64,000 nt of DNA from Alloprevotella sp. (GCA_017476545.1 JAFUZP010000005.1:1-64000); one strand, 5' to 3'. Positions 1-8,346 are shown, counted from the stretch's first letter. Numbers and translations: made by a program. Notes: generated from the sequence alone by a model not told the origin.

Positions 1-43
1 GGTTCTCGCCCTTCGGCCTCCTATATATCGTCGTTTTCTTCAT
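1..43 (-). CDS. 5' end of a divergent gene (truncated by window edge)
   Basis: Reading leftward from an ATG at 43-41 gives MKKTTIYRRPKGEN and then the window ends. A -7 type promoter box lies about 20 bp upstream on the same strand, which supports a real gene start. Fourteen codons are too few to assign a family. Confidence 0.45.
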   Translation of the reverse strand, partial: MKKTTIYRRPKGEN

Positions 44-63
44 GATTACGTCGTTTGGTACTG

Positions 64-71
64 CAAAGGTA
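64..71 (-). promoter_or_regulatory. -7 promoter box TACCTTTG for the leftward gene
   Basis: On the minus strand this is a perfect Bacteroidetes -7 box (TAnnTTTG), about 20 bp before the start codon at 43. I do not see an equally good box for the rightward gene at 153; the nearest is the imperfect TAATTTTT at 120-127. Confidence 0.55.
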
Positions 72-152
72 CAAAATTATATCGAATTATCGTCAGAAAC
101 ATCTGACTATCAGTCTTGTTAATTTTTAGAACATCCCTAAACAGTAATAACC

Positions 153-3100
153 ATGAGAAAGCTTACAACACTTCTCACGCTCCTGCTACTATGCGTAGTG
201 GGTGCGCAGGCGGCTACGACGTACACCGTCTCCGTAGGTCCCTCTAACGGAGAGTTCTATCGTGCCGACGGTTCACAGAGCCCCACCCGCTGGGCTGCTC
301 GTTTCGTCAGCAACGGCGAGCCGCAGGTAACCATCTCAACAACGGCAAACAAGTTCACCGTTGCACGAACGGGCTTCAGCACTTATGACGATGCTAACCC
401 GCTGACGTGGACTATTTCCGTTCAAGATGGCTATGCCATTACCGGCTACAAAATTGTCGGTACGGCAACTGTCGGCACGGGTACGGCAACTGACGTCACG
501 GGGACGCTAACCCCCTCCGAAGGCGGTTCCGCCGCTACGTTCACGACTACTTCCGGTAGCCTTGAGGTTTCCGGCCTGTCCACACAATCGACCACATTTA
601 CCAGTCAGCGTGGAACCAGCGACGACGTAAACATCTCCTTCACAACCTATGAGGTTTACGTTGAGTCCACCCAGCCGACGCTAACCTACAAGGTGATGTG
701 GGACGGCGCACAGGTCGCCTCTGCCGAGGCGAACCGTGTAGCTGGTGCGGCCTCTCTGCCTGCTTCCTTGCAGCGCGCATTCTGCACTTACACCTACAAT
801 CCTGAAACCATCACGGATGCTACGGAAGAAGTCATCGTGACAGCAACGTGGAACGGTCCGGTCGCTATTGCTCCTAACTTCGCCGAGGCTTCCTGGTACT
901 ACATCAGGAGCAACGCGAAGGGCACCTATCTCACTTACGAGGCCGATGCTACGGACAACGTAGCCGTCAACGTGACTGAGAACGACAAAGCCGAAAAACT
1001 GTGGTGGGCTTTTGCCGGCAACCCCTACGACGGCTTCACCATTTACAACAAGACTGCTGGTAGCGACAAGATCCTTGGTTCTCCCTATGGAGCCGAGAAT
1101 GGTAGCTACCGCAAGGCGTCTCACTGCAGCATGGCTGCACCTGGCACGCGCGTTTCCGAGAAGTTCTATTTCAACGAGGCGGAGGGCAATTTCTGCATTG
1201 CTGATGCCAGTGGCTTCGAACTTAACGTCCGTTCAGACGACTCTTATATCGCTTACTACAGTGCCTACGCCACTACGGCTGCCCCGGCAAACGTATTGGT
1301 GGCTGAGTTGGCCTACCAGTTCTACCCCGCAGTAGGTATTGAGGTGAACACGACAAACTTCGACTACTACGGCTCTAACGGTTCTCTTGGAAACTGGGCA
1401 GCTACGCTCGTATCCAAGAATGCTCCTGAAATCCGCGTGGTAGTTACAGACAACGCAGGCAGACTTGCAGGAAACGTGCAGGCAGACGCCGCACAGAGTG
1501 CCACGAACTTCGTGTTCTACTCAGGACAGAACGCTCCCTCCACCTATACTATCAGCTGTCCCTCTGGTTACGAACTCCTTTCTTACACGCTGACGCACAA
1601 CTCCGCAAGCGATAAGACTGTGACCCCGACAGAAGGCATCGGCACCATTGACAAGCAGGATGACGGCACAACGGTAACGATTAACGTGACGGACATCAAC
1701 GCTACGGAGGCATCCTTCTCCTATTCTGGTACGAACAACGGCCTGGTCGGCACGCTGACCATCCGCTACCACCGCGTATCCCTGCCCGCATACGTAACCT
1801 ACATTGTAAACGATGAAGGTGGTAACGAAGTTGCCCGCTATGCGGACATCGAGGTAGAGGACGGTGCGGAGATAGCCGAACTGCCCGCTGCCTATCGCAA
1901 GGCGTTCATGACCTACACCTACGATGCTCCCGTCACGGCAACGTACGGCACCCCCGTCATCTTCACTGCTACGGAGGCCGGCTACGACCTGCCTTTCAAG
2001 GTTTCTACGGAAGGCAACGAGGTGTGGTACATCCTCAAGGCTGGCAGCTACTATTCCTACGTCGGCGGCAAGGGCACAAGCTACAGCGGCCGTGACACGA
2101 GCTACTACTATGCGTTCTTCGGCAACCCTGAGACAGGCTTCACCATCAAGAACGGTAACGGACAGTTCATCAACCACAACACGACTGCATGGAGCTCGCC
2201 CATCACCATGAGCGACGAGGGTGCAACCTTCATGATTGAAGAAGCTGAAGGTGGCTTCCGCATGCGGACAAATCACGCTACCGAACCAAGCCGCATCCTG
2301 TACCTCGGTTACTACAACGGCTATGGGCCGTTCACCGTCTGGACCGACCTGAAGAGTGCCAACGATGGCATTCTGCACGCTATCCCCGTTGGTATCACCA
2401 ACCTGGAAAGCCTCAGCAACAACAAGTGCTACACGCTGACGGCTGAGCGCGGCTCGCTCGGCGCAAACGCCAGCGGCACAGCTCTTGCCACAACCTTCAC
2501 CGGGGCCATCAGCGAGGCAGGCAAATTCGCCATCATCAACTTCGATGACCAGTATTACCTCTGGAGTGTGGATGCCGGCAAGTTCGTTGTTGGTAATGCG
2601 GAGCTGTCCGACGAACCGGGCGAGGCCCTGTCCTTCGAAGGTAATGCGCCGTTCTTGGCCCGCCTCGGCGGTTATACGCTGAACATGAACAGCCAAGGCG
2701 TTTCTGTCAGCACCACTTACAACACGCCCGACCAAGGTAATATGTATGCTATCGAGGAAGCTGGCGACTTTGATCCGGCAAATGTGCTGGGTAAACTACT
2801 GGAAGGCAGACTCGTGGCATTGTATACCGCGCTGAGTGCCTGCACCTTCGGAGACGGCCTTGGGGAGTATTCCACTCCGAACATCACCGAGAGTGATCGC
2901 GCACAGACCATCAGCCAGGTGGCACCTGTCATTGAGAACAAGATTCTCTCCGCCTATCAGGCTGCTTACGACGCGCTCCGCACTATTGAGGACGACATGG
3001 TACTGAATATGCCTGACGGCAAGTTCTTCACCATTTACAACGAGGCGCGTGGTGCATACATGGGAACTGCAGCAAGCGGCAAGCATCCCAATGCTTCCTC

Positions 3101-3893
3101 TGTAGATGCCGCAGGTATCTACTACGTAACGGCAGATGGTACGAATGTGGTCTCTTACGACCAAGGTATGTACCTGACGACAGGTAGTGCAGGTGCTCCT
3201 TGTGGCATGACTGCGGGCGAATTCACCATCAGTGACGCAGGCAGTGGCAAGTATTACTTTAACGGCGGTGGCTATCTTGTAATCTGGACAAGCGCAAGCG
3301 ACCGTCTGAGCAACCCCAACGAGTTCGCGGTTATGACGGTTGAGGAAGTCACTTCCCTCCCCGTTGAGGTAACTTCCGCCGGCTGGGCGACGCTGAACCT
3401 GCCCGTAGCGGTCGAGGTTCCCGAGGGCGTTACGGCCTACGTGGGCAAGATTGAGGGCGAGATGCTGAACTTCTCCGAAGTGGGCGGTGTGCTTCCCGCC
3501 AATACGCCCGTCATCCTTGAGGCCGCCGCCGGCACCTACGACTTCGCCATCACCGATGCGGAGGGTACGGTTGAGGCCGGCTACGACGCGCTTGTCGGCA
3601 CCATCGCCGCGCAGACCTGCGCAGCAGAGGAGTACTACACGCTCCAGATGCGCGACGGCGAAGCGGGCATGTACCCGTACAGCGGCACGACGCTGAAGGG
3701 CTTCAAGGCTTACATGAGCACGGCCACGGCCGCCGGTGTTCGCGGCTTCTCGTTCGGCGGTGCGCGGACGGGTATCGACGGCGTTGAGACCTCCGGCGCA
3801 TCCCGGGCCGCGATATACGACCTTCAGGGCCGCCGCGTGCAGCAGGGCCGCAAGGGTGTGTATGTCGTGAACGGTAAGAAAGTGTTGTTCTAA
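153..3893 (+). CDS. Large secreted surface protein with internal duplication and C-terminal sorting tail
   Basis: A 1246-aa exported protein of unknown function. Residues 1-20 are a Sec signal peptide ending in GAQA. Two homologous blocks follow, roughly residues 21-375 and 380-720. Each has a WAA.LVS-like strand, a TY.V segment running into AFxTYTY, and then a WY.I/WYIL ricin-like beta segment. A third beta-rich block lies near 740-1050. Around residue 1075 begins a GWATLNLPV domain; the GH33 sialidase in this window has a related domain. The C-terminus carries YDLQGRRV followed by KGVYVVNGKK, a short type-A sorting tail of T9SS cargo or surface-anchored Bacteroidales proteins. A 55-aa gene follows after 20 bp, probably in the same transcript. 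No catalytic motif was recognised. The likely place is the cell surface. Confidence 0.85.
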   Translation: MRKLTTLLTLLLLCVVGAQAATTYTVSVGPSNGEFYRADGSQSPTRWAARFVSNGEPQVTISTTANKFTVARTGFSTYDDANPLTWTISVQDGYAITGYKIVGTATVGTGTATDVTGTLTPSEGGSAATFTTTSGSLEVSGLSTQSTTFTSQRGTSDDVNISFTTYEVYVESTQPTLTYKVMWDGAQVASAEANRVAGAASLPASLQRAFCTYTYNPETITDATEEVIVTATWNGPVAIAPNFAEASWYYIRSNAKGTYLTYEADATDNVAVNVTENDKAEKLWWAFAGNPYDGFTIYNKTAGSDKILGSPYGAENGSYRKASHCSMAAPGTRVSEKFYFNEAEGNFCIADASGFELNVRSDDSYIAYYSAYATTAAPANVLVAELAYQFYPAVGIEVNTTNFDYYGSNGSLGNWAATLVSKNAPEIRVVVTDNAGRLAGNVQADAAQSATNFVFYSGQNAPSTYTISCPSGYELLSYTLTHNSASDKTVTPTEGIGTIDKQDDGTTVTINVTDINATEASFSYSGTNNGLVGTLTIRYHRVSLPAYVTYIVNDEGGNEVARYADIEVEDGAEIAELPAAYRKAFMTYTYDAPVTATYGTPVIFTATEAGYDLPFKVSTEGNEVWYILKAGSYYSYVGGKGTSYSGRDTSYYYAFFGNPETGFTIKNGNGQFINHNTTAWSSPITMSDEGATFMIEEAEGGFRMRTNHATEPSRILYLGYYNGYGPFTVWTDLKSANDGILHAIPVGITNLESLSNNKCYTLTAERGSLGANASGTALATTFTGAISEAGKFAIINFDDQYYLWSVDAGKFVVGNAELSDEPGEALSFEGNAPFLARLGGYTLNMNSQGVSVSTTYNTPDQGNMYAIEEAGDFDPANVLGKLLEGRLVALYTALSACTFGDGLGEYSTPNITESDRAQTISQVAPVIENKILSAYQAAYDALRTIEDDMVLNMPDGKFFTIYNEARGAYMGTAASGKHPNASSVDAAGIYYVTADGTNVVSYDQGMYLTTGSAGAPCGMTAGEFTISDAGSGKYYFNGGGYLVIWTSASDRLSNPNEFAVMTVEEVTSLPVEVTSAGWATLNLPVAVEVPEGVTAYVGKIEGEMLNFSEVGGVLPANTPVILEAAAGTYDFAITDAEGTVEAGYDALVGTIAAQTCAAEEYYTLQMRDGEAGMYPYSGTTLKGFKAYMSTATAAGVRGFSFGGARTGIDGVETSGASRAAIYDLQGRRVQQGRKGVYVVNGKKVLF

Positions 3894-3913
3894 CCCACAA
3901 ACGAGCTAAAGAT

Positions 3914-4081
3914 ATGAAGAAGTACACCAAGCCCAGTATGCGGGCAGTGCGCCTCCACGAGCGCGAGGCGTTGCTGACGACCTCCATTCCCATCGGCACG
4001 GATCCCGGTAATGAGATGCTGACGCGCGAGAAGCGTCGCGCTACAGGCTTCGGCCCCGGATTGTGGGAGGAGATGGAATAG
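3914..4081 (+). CDS. 55-aa peptide, MKKYTKPSM family
   Basis: A small hypothetical protein starting 20 bp after the preceding stop codon, so probably co-transcribed. It begins MKKYTKPSMRAVRLHEREAL and then LLTTS. This matches the pattern KKYxxPxMxVxxL...LLxTS found inside the four larger small proteins at 16798, 39529, 46971 and 50063, but without their long C-terminal part. The remainder is charged and ends in LWEEME. There is no signal peptide or membrane segment. Short proteins with this N-terminal pattern are, from general knowledge, common in Prevotella-like genomes and uncharacterised. Confidence 0.7.
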   Translation: MKKYTKPSMRAVRLHEREALLTTSIPIGTDPGNEMLTREKRRATGFGPGLWEEME

Positions 4082-4246
4082 ACAGATTGCGGGACTGACG
4101 GCGCAAGCCGTGTCCGCTCGCGGAACGCGGGGGCATTGCCTGATGGCGGTGTCCCCGCTGCGTGTTGCTGTGGGCGGATACTGCCGCCCGTAGCGGCGTG
4201 TGGGGTCTGCGTCAGGCCCGCCCGGTATTACCCGAAATATCCCCGC

Positions 4247-4386
4247 CTCTGCGATTGCGGCGAACTAACCGCAGGGGTAATCTTCCGTATCCCTACGGTT
4301 AGTTCCCCGTATCCCTACGGTTAGTTCCCCGTACCCCTGCGGTTACTCCTCCGTACCCCTACGGTTAGTTTACTATAGTTCTGCGA
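4247..4386 (+). repeat. 22-bp-period array, word CCCTACGG/TTAG (locus L1)
   Basis: The octamer CCCTACGG or CCCTGCGG starts at 4291, 4313, 4335 and 4357, exactly 22 bp apart. The same word in inverted orientation (CCGCAGGG) is at 4269, again in phase. Degenerate units lie at 4247 and 4379, also in phase. Between cores stands TTAGTTCCCCGTA or a close variant. The array begins about 165 bp after the stop of the 55-aa gene. The 4082-4246 stretch holds no gene; it has a GGGCGG/CCGCCC hairpin at 4172-4189. Confidence 0.9.
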
Positions 4387-4450
4387 TTCGTCCGCCGTGT
4401 TTGGCTTTTACCCTTTCGGCAGCTTTCCCTGTTCAAAACCGTTGCAGGGT

Positions 4451-4475
4451 AAAAAAGAGAGGCTTTTGCCTCTCT
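4451..4475 (-). terminator. Intrinsic terminator behind decayed tRNA copy
   Basis: Read leftward, AGAGAGGC and GCCTCTCT form an 8-bp stem with a 4-nt loop, followed by six T residues. It is a near copy of the terminator at 4561-4586. Confidence 0.8.
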
Positions 4476-4476
4476 G

Positions 4477-4560
4477 TGGTGATCCGCTTGGGGCTCGTTT
4501 CGGCTCCCCCGGAGCCGCTTTGCTTGCAAAGAACCCTTGGGTGCGAGCTGTAAGCGGGAT
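4477..4560 (-). pseudogene. Decayed second copy of tRNA-Lys
   Basis: The first 21 bp (4477-4497) are identical to the 3' end of the intact tRNA-Lys, including the encoded CCA and acceptor strand. The far end (GAGCTGTAAGCGGGAT) resembles the tRNA 5' end (GAGCTAGCGGAT). The middle no longer supports a cloverleaf and the acceptor strands do not pair. Because the terminator is duplicated as well, a tandem tRNA-plus-terminator duplication followed by decay is the simplest reading. A scar of an integrated element at the tRNA 3' end is the alternative. Confidence 0.45.
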
Positions 4561-4586
4561 AAAAAAAGAGAGGTTCTATCCTCTCT
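4561..4586 (-). terminator. Intrinsic terminator of tRNA-Lys
   Basis: Read leftward, AGAGAGG pairs with CCTCTCT (7 bp) and is followed by seven T residues. It lies directly after the tRNA 3' end. Confidence 0.85.
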
Positions 4587-4587
4587 T

Positions 4588-4663
4588 TGGTGATCCGCTT
4601 GGGGCTCGAACCCAAGACCCCAACATTAAAAGTGTTGTGCTCTACCAACTGAGCTAGCGGATC
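4588..4663 (-). tRNA. tRNA-Lys (anticodon UUU)
   Basis: The minus strand reads GATCCGC (acceptor), a D arm with AGCTCAGTTGGTAGAGC, an anticodon stem with loop CTTTTAA (anticodon TTT), a T arm with GGTTCGAGCC, then GCGGATC, discriminator A and an encoded CCA. The acceptor strands pair over 7 bp. All invariant positions are present. Confidence 0.96.
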
Positions 4664-4728
4664 TACCTTGTTTTGCCGTTAAGCGGGTGCAAAGATAAGG
4701 TAACTTGCGTGAAGGGCAAAGGAATTTG

Positions 4729-5880
4729 TCATGTTTTTTCGCCTGCGGGTACGGTAGTGCGGGCTTCCCCGGGTATCGGTGCTTCCTCTGGCGGATTGTC
4801 CGCCGCGTCGAAACCGATTACGTAGCGGCGGTAGTAGCTGATAAGCAGCGTGGTAAGGGGAAGGGCGATGATGAGGCCGATGATGCCGAGCATGTACCCC
4901 CAGACGGAGAGTGCGAGCAGTATGATGGCGGGGGAGAGTCCCGTAATGTTACCCATGACGTAGGGGGTGACGATGGTGTCTTGCAGTATCTGCACGACGA
5001 CGTACACGAGGATTACTCCGCCGATGAGCAGCCAGAAATTCTGCCCAGTGTCCGCCGCGCGGAGCAGGGCGAGTACGGCGGCAGGGAGGATGCCGACAAC
5101 CTGGAGGAAAGGGACGAAGCTGATGAGGCCGATGAAGCAGCCGAGACCGACGGGTAGGGGGAAGCCGATGAGAAGGAAGCCTATGGAGAACATGACGCAG
5201 TTGCTCAGTGCTACGAGCGCCTGCCCCCGGAAGTAGCCGTTCATGCCGCGTTCAATGTCGCCGACCACCATGCTGGCGGCGGCTCTGCGCTCCCGTGGAA
5301 TGAGCCGCAGCCAGCCATCGGCATATTTTTCGTAGTCCTTCAGTAGGAAGAAGAAGTAGAGCAGGCCGATGAGGGAAGCCACGATGTTGATGATGAGGCC
5401 TGCTGTAGTCCAGAGGAAGTCCCACGCCTTGGGCACGATGTTGCGCAGTGCGCTCTGCACGTCCTTCTCGTGCAGCAGCCGCTCTATCTGCTCCTGGTTG
5501 AGGTTACGGTCGATAAAGTCCTGTACACCTGCGGGCAACGAGTCCTTGTACTTCGTCTGGTTCGCGATGTAGCGCACGGCGACATCCTTTACATTACCGG
5601 CTTCCTCAACGAAAGGCGGCACAATGATGTAGGCCACGGCGGTCAGGGCGGCTCCGACGAGGGCTAGGGTGAGGAATATGCAGAGTATGCGGTTGCGCAG
5701 CCGGCAGCGGTATTGCAGGAACTTCACGATGGGATAGAGGAGGTAGGCGGCTATCCAGGCGATGAAGAAGGGGAGGAGTACCGGGCTGAGGTACTTGAGG
5801 ACGAGGTAGAGCGCGACAATGCCTCCTGCCGCGAGCATACCGCGTACAAACGTGTCGAAATTAATTTCTTTGTTGAGCAT
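4729..5880 (-). CDS. AI-2E family transporter / PerM-type permease
   Basis: A 383-aa polytopic inner-membrane protein of the AI-2E transporter family (PF01594). Members include TqsA, which exports autoinducer-2, and other members with different substrates, so the cargo cannot be assigned. Visible are an N-terminal pair of hydrophobic helices (GGIVALYLVLKYLSPVLLPF), a soluble middle segment, and the conserved C-terminal membrane half containing GFPLPVGLGCFIGLISFVPF and a P.V.G..IGLSP-like segment. The start at 5880 (MLNKEINFDTF) is preferred over an ATG 33 bp upstream, because a TAATTTTG promoter box lies at 5908-5901, just upstream. The promoter region is shared with the divergent rsmI. Confidence 0.88.
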   Translation of the reverse strand: MLNKEINFDTFVRGMLAAGGIVALYLVLKYLSPVLLPFFIAWIAAYLLYPIVKFLQYRCRLRNRILCIFLTLALVGAALTAVAYIIVPPFVEEAGNVKDVAVRYIANQTKYKDSLPAGVQDFIDRNLNQEQIERLLHEKDVQSALRNIVPKAWDFLWTTAGLIINIVASLIGLLYFFFLLKDYEKYADGWLRLIPRERRAAASMVVGDIERGMNGYFRGQALVALSNCVMFSIGFLLIGFPLPVGLGCFIGLISFVPFLQVVGILPAAVLALLRAADTGQNFWLLIGGVILVYVVVQILQDTIVTPYVMGNITGLSPAIILLALSVWGYMLGIIGLIIALPLTTLLISYYRRYVIGFDAADNPPEEAPIPGEARTTVPAGEKT

Positions 5881-5900
5881 AAGCGTGCGTTTAATTGCGC

Positions 5901-5931
5901 CAAAATTATGCAAAAAATCCTAATTCGCCAA
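5901..5931 (-). promoter_or_regulatory. Promoter of the AI-2E-family gene
   Basis: Minus-strand TAATTTTG (5908-5901) is a perfect TAnnTTTG -7 box. A TTG lies 20 bp upstream (5931-5929). It places the transcript start about 15 bp before the chosen ATG. Confidence 0.6.
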
Positions 5932-5937
5932 CCTTTG

Positions 5938-5969
5938 TTTGCCGTAAAGGGAATAAATGCCTATCTTCG
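5938..5969 (+). promoter_or_regulatory. Promoter of rsmI (TTTG-N20-TATCTTCG)
   Basis: TTTG at 5938-5941 and TATCTTCG at 5962-5969 are 20 bp apart. The predicted transcript start falls within a few bases of the rsmI start codon, so the mRNA is near-leaderless. This also argues against the upstream ATG at 5957. Confidence 0.6.
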
Positions 5970-5977
5970 CCCCGCAA

Positions 5978-6715
5978 ATGGGAATGCTGTACTTGGTACC
6001 GACACCTGTCGGAAACATGGAGGACATCACGCTGCGCGCCCTGCGTGTGCTGGGCGAGGCGGACGTGGTGCTGGCGGAAGATACGCGCACATCGGGTGTC
6101 CTGCTGAAGCACCACGGCATTGCGGCTCGTTTTTGTCCGCACCATAAGTTCAACGAGCACCAAACGGCTGACGCTCTCGCGGCGCGGATGGCTGCGGGCG
6201 AGACGATGGCACTTGTCTCCGATGCGGGTACGCCCGGTATAAGCGACCCCGGTTTCCTGTTGGTCCGGGCCTGCGTGGAGCGTGGCGTGGAAGTGCAGTG
6301 CCTGCCGGGTGCGACGGCATTCGTTCCCGCCCTTGTCGCGTCGGGCTTGCCCTGTGAGCGTTTCACGTTCGAGGGGTTCCTGCCGCAGAAGAAGGGGAGG
6401 CAGAGCCGCATCGCCGAACTCCGCGAAGAGCCGCGCACGATGGTCTTTTACGAGTCGCCCCACCGTCTCCGGAAGACACTGGAGCAGTTGGCGGAGGTGT
6501 TCGGCGCGGAACGCCGGGGCTGCGCGTGCAGGGAGATCTCCAAACTCCACGAGGAGTGCGTCCGGGGTACGCTGGCGGAACTTTCCGCCCACTTCGCAGC
6601 GCATGAGCCGCGCGGGGAGTTCGTCCTTGTCGTTGAGGGGCATCGTCCTGCAAAAGTACAAAAGAAGAGAAATATGGCCGGAGAGGCGGAAGCCACCGGC
6701 GGAAACGAACCATAA
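5978..6715 (+). CDS. rsmI: 16S rRNA (cytidine-1402-2'-O)-methyltransferase RsmI
   Basis: RsmI uses SAM to methylate the ribose of C1402 in the decoding centre of 16S rRNA, acting in the cytoplasm on assembled 30S subunits. The 245-aa protein has the tetrapyrrole-methylase fold motifs in order: LYLVPTPVGN at the N-terminus, LAEDTRTSGVLLKHH, then SDAGTPGISDPGF, LPGATAFVPALVASGL and FYESPHRL. These are characteristic of RsmI rather than of cobalamin-pathway relatives. The start MGMLYLVP is chosen by family alignment and by the promoter ending at 5969; ATGs at 5957 and 5984 are the alternatives. The last 20 residues are lysine- and glutamate-rich and not part of the fold. Confidence 0.94.
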   Translation: MGMLYLVPTPVGNMEDITLRALRVLGEADVVLAEDTRTSGVLLKHHGIAARFCPHHKFNEHQTADALAARMAAGETMALVSDAGTPGISDPGFLLVRACVERGVEVQCLPGATAFVPALVASGLPCERFTFEGFLPQKKGRQSRIAELREEPRTMVFYESPHRLRKTLEQLAEVFGAERRGCACREISKLHEECVRGTLAELSAHFAAHEPRGEFVLVVEGHRPAKVQKKRNMAGEAEATGGNEP

Positions 6716-6728
6716 ACCGACTATAGAC

Positions 6729-7628
6729 ATGAAGAAAATCGCAATCCTGACATTGTCGCTCCTTACTCTCGTCGCAGCCTGCGACACGAAGAAGGAAAAA
6801 GAGTCCGTCTCGCAAGACGAACTGATGGCCCGGCAGCTTGACTCGCTGCGCAACGCCCTGAGCCAGGCGGAGAACGAGTCCAACGACCTCATGGGTACGG
6901 TGGAACAAATCCAAGAGGGCTTCAAGCAAATCAACGAGGCCGAGGACATCGTTACGCTCCAGAGTAAGCAAGGCGAGGGAGGTGACAAAGCGACCATTTT
7001 GGAGAACATGGCGCTTATCCAGAACAAGCTCAAGTTGAACCGGGAGCTTATCACAAGTTTGCAGGAGCAGTTGCGCACGTCCAACTCCAGCAACACAAAG
7101 TTGAAAAGCACGCTGGAGGAAATGGTGAAGAACTTTGAGACACAGCTGGAAGAGAAGACGAAACAGATTGATGAGTTACGGGTCGAGCTGGAGAAACGCG
7201 ATGTCCGCATCGCGGAACAGGACCAGCAAATCAGCGCACTCAACGAGAACGTGAATGCCCTCTCGCAGAGCAATGAGCAGAAAGCGCAGACCATCGCGCA
7301 GAAGACGCAGGCCATCGCGGCGCAGGACAAGCAGATGCACACGGCCTACTACGTGTTCGGGACGAAGAAAGAACTCCGCGAGCAGCGCATTCTGCAGCAT
7401 GGAGACGTCCTCAAGAGCAGCGACTTCAACCACGACTACTTCACGAAGATTGACTACCGTGTGACGAAGGTCATCAAACTCTACTCCAAAAAGGCGGAAC
7501 TGCTGACGAACCACCCCGCAGGTACCTACTCGCTGGATAAGGACGCGCAGGGACAACTCACTTTGCGCATCACTGATCCCGACCGCTTCTGGAGCGTGAA
7601 CAAGTATCTCGTCGTTGAGGTGAAATAG
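6729..7628 (+). CDS. Coiled-coil lipoprotein of unknown function
   Basis: A 299-aa predicted lipoprotein with a signal peptide and lipobox LVAAC (Cys18). Residues 25-200 are charged and heptad-patterned, rich in E, Q, K and L, with segments such as LEEKTKQIDELRVELEKRDV; this predicts a long coiled coil. The C-terminal 90 residues (from AYYVFGTKKELREQ) form a compact alpha/beta region. The gene starts 13 bp after rsmI and is likely co-transcribed with it. The family is recognisable as a conserved Bacteroidales hypothetical lipoprotein. A structural role between the outer membrane and the periplasm is inference only. Confidence 0.8.
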   Translation: MKKIAILTLSLLTLVAACDTKKEKESVSQDELMARQLDSLRNALSQAENESNDLMGTVEQIQEGFKQINEAEDIVTLQSKQGEGGDKATILENMALIQNKLKLNRELITSLQEQLRTSNSSNTKLKSTLEEMVKNFETQLEEKTKQIDELRVELEKRDVRIAEQDQQISALNENVNALSQSNEQKAQTIAQKTQAIAAQDKQMHTAYYVFGTKKELREQRILQHGDVLKSSDFNHDYFTKIDYRVTKVIKLYSKKAELLTNHPAGTYSLDKDAQGQLTLRITDPDRFWSVNKYLVVEVK

Positions 7629-7680
7629 GGCAGTGCGAACGCCCTGCATGTCCAGACATACAACTAAACGATACGCGACT

Positions 7681-8346
7681 ATGAAGAAACTTTGCTTGCT
7701 CCTCTGTTCGGCAGCCCTTCTGTCGGGCTGTTCGTACAACCAGTTCGGCGCAGTGGCCAGTGGCAGTGGTATCGGCGGAATGTTCGGGTCGGCCATCGGC
7801 GGAATCCTGGGCGGACATCGCGGCTCGGATGCCGGTGCAGTTATCGGTATGGTGGTAGGCGGAGCGACGGGTGCCGCCGTGTCTTCCGGCATAGAGAACA
7901 GCCGGGAGCGCCGTAGCCATAATACTGCGCAAGCCCCGGACTACGGCCGTCATGATGACGTGACCTATTCCCGTACACCGTCAGCCCCTGCGGGTGGCCG
8001 CGGCGATTGGGCGCTTCTGGATGTCGTGAACGTGAACTTCAGCGACCGCAACGGTAACCGGGCGCTGGATGCTGGCGAGGAAGCCTACCTGACGTTTGAG
8101 ATTTATAACCGCAGTGAGCGTACCCTTTACGACATCGCTCCGCAGATTTCTTGCAGCAGTTCGCAGGTGCAGGTGTCCCCTTCGGCGATCATTAGTGCCA
8201 TTGCCCCTCACCAAGGGGTGCGTTACAAGGCCGTAGTTCGCGCCTCGCGCCGCCTGAAGTCCGGCAGCGTACAGTTCTCCGTAGCTTTCGGAGACGGTAG
8301 GCAGGCTATGACGGCAAAAACCTTTAGTATTTCAACTCGCCGCTGA
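7681..8346 (+). CDS. Glycine-zipper lipoprotein
   Basis: A 221-aa lipoprotein with lipobox LLSGC (Cys17). Residues 22-65 form a glycine-zipper stretch (GIGGMFGSAIGGILGG and a second GMVVGGATGAAV), as in membrane-inserting outer-membrane proteins. After a Ser/Arg-rich linker, residues 100-220 form a beta-sandwich-like domain (NVNFSDRNGNRALDAGEEAY and on), similar to CARDB-type modules. The ATG at 7681 is used because the signal peptide starts there; the 16 residues before it look unlike coding sequence. The location is the cell envelope; the function is unknown. Confidence 0.8.
   Translation: MKKLCLLLCSAALLSGCSYNQFGAVASGSGIGGMFGSAIGGILGGHRGSDAGAVIGMVVGGATGAAVSSGIENSRERRSHNTAQAPDYGRHDDVTYSRTPSAPAGGRGDWALLDVVNVNFSDRNGNRALDAGEEAYLTFEIYNRSERTLYDIAPQISCSSSQVQVSPSAIISAIAPHQGVRYKAVVRASRRLKSGSVQFSVAFGDGRQAMTAKTFSISTRR

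Noticed and set aside
4136..4324. A 62-codon frame in the array region after the 55-aa gene
   Set aside because: It translates the 22-bp repeats themselves and has no independent support.
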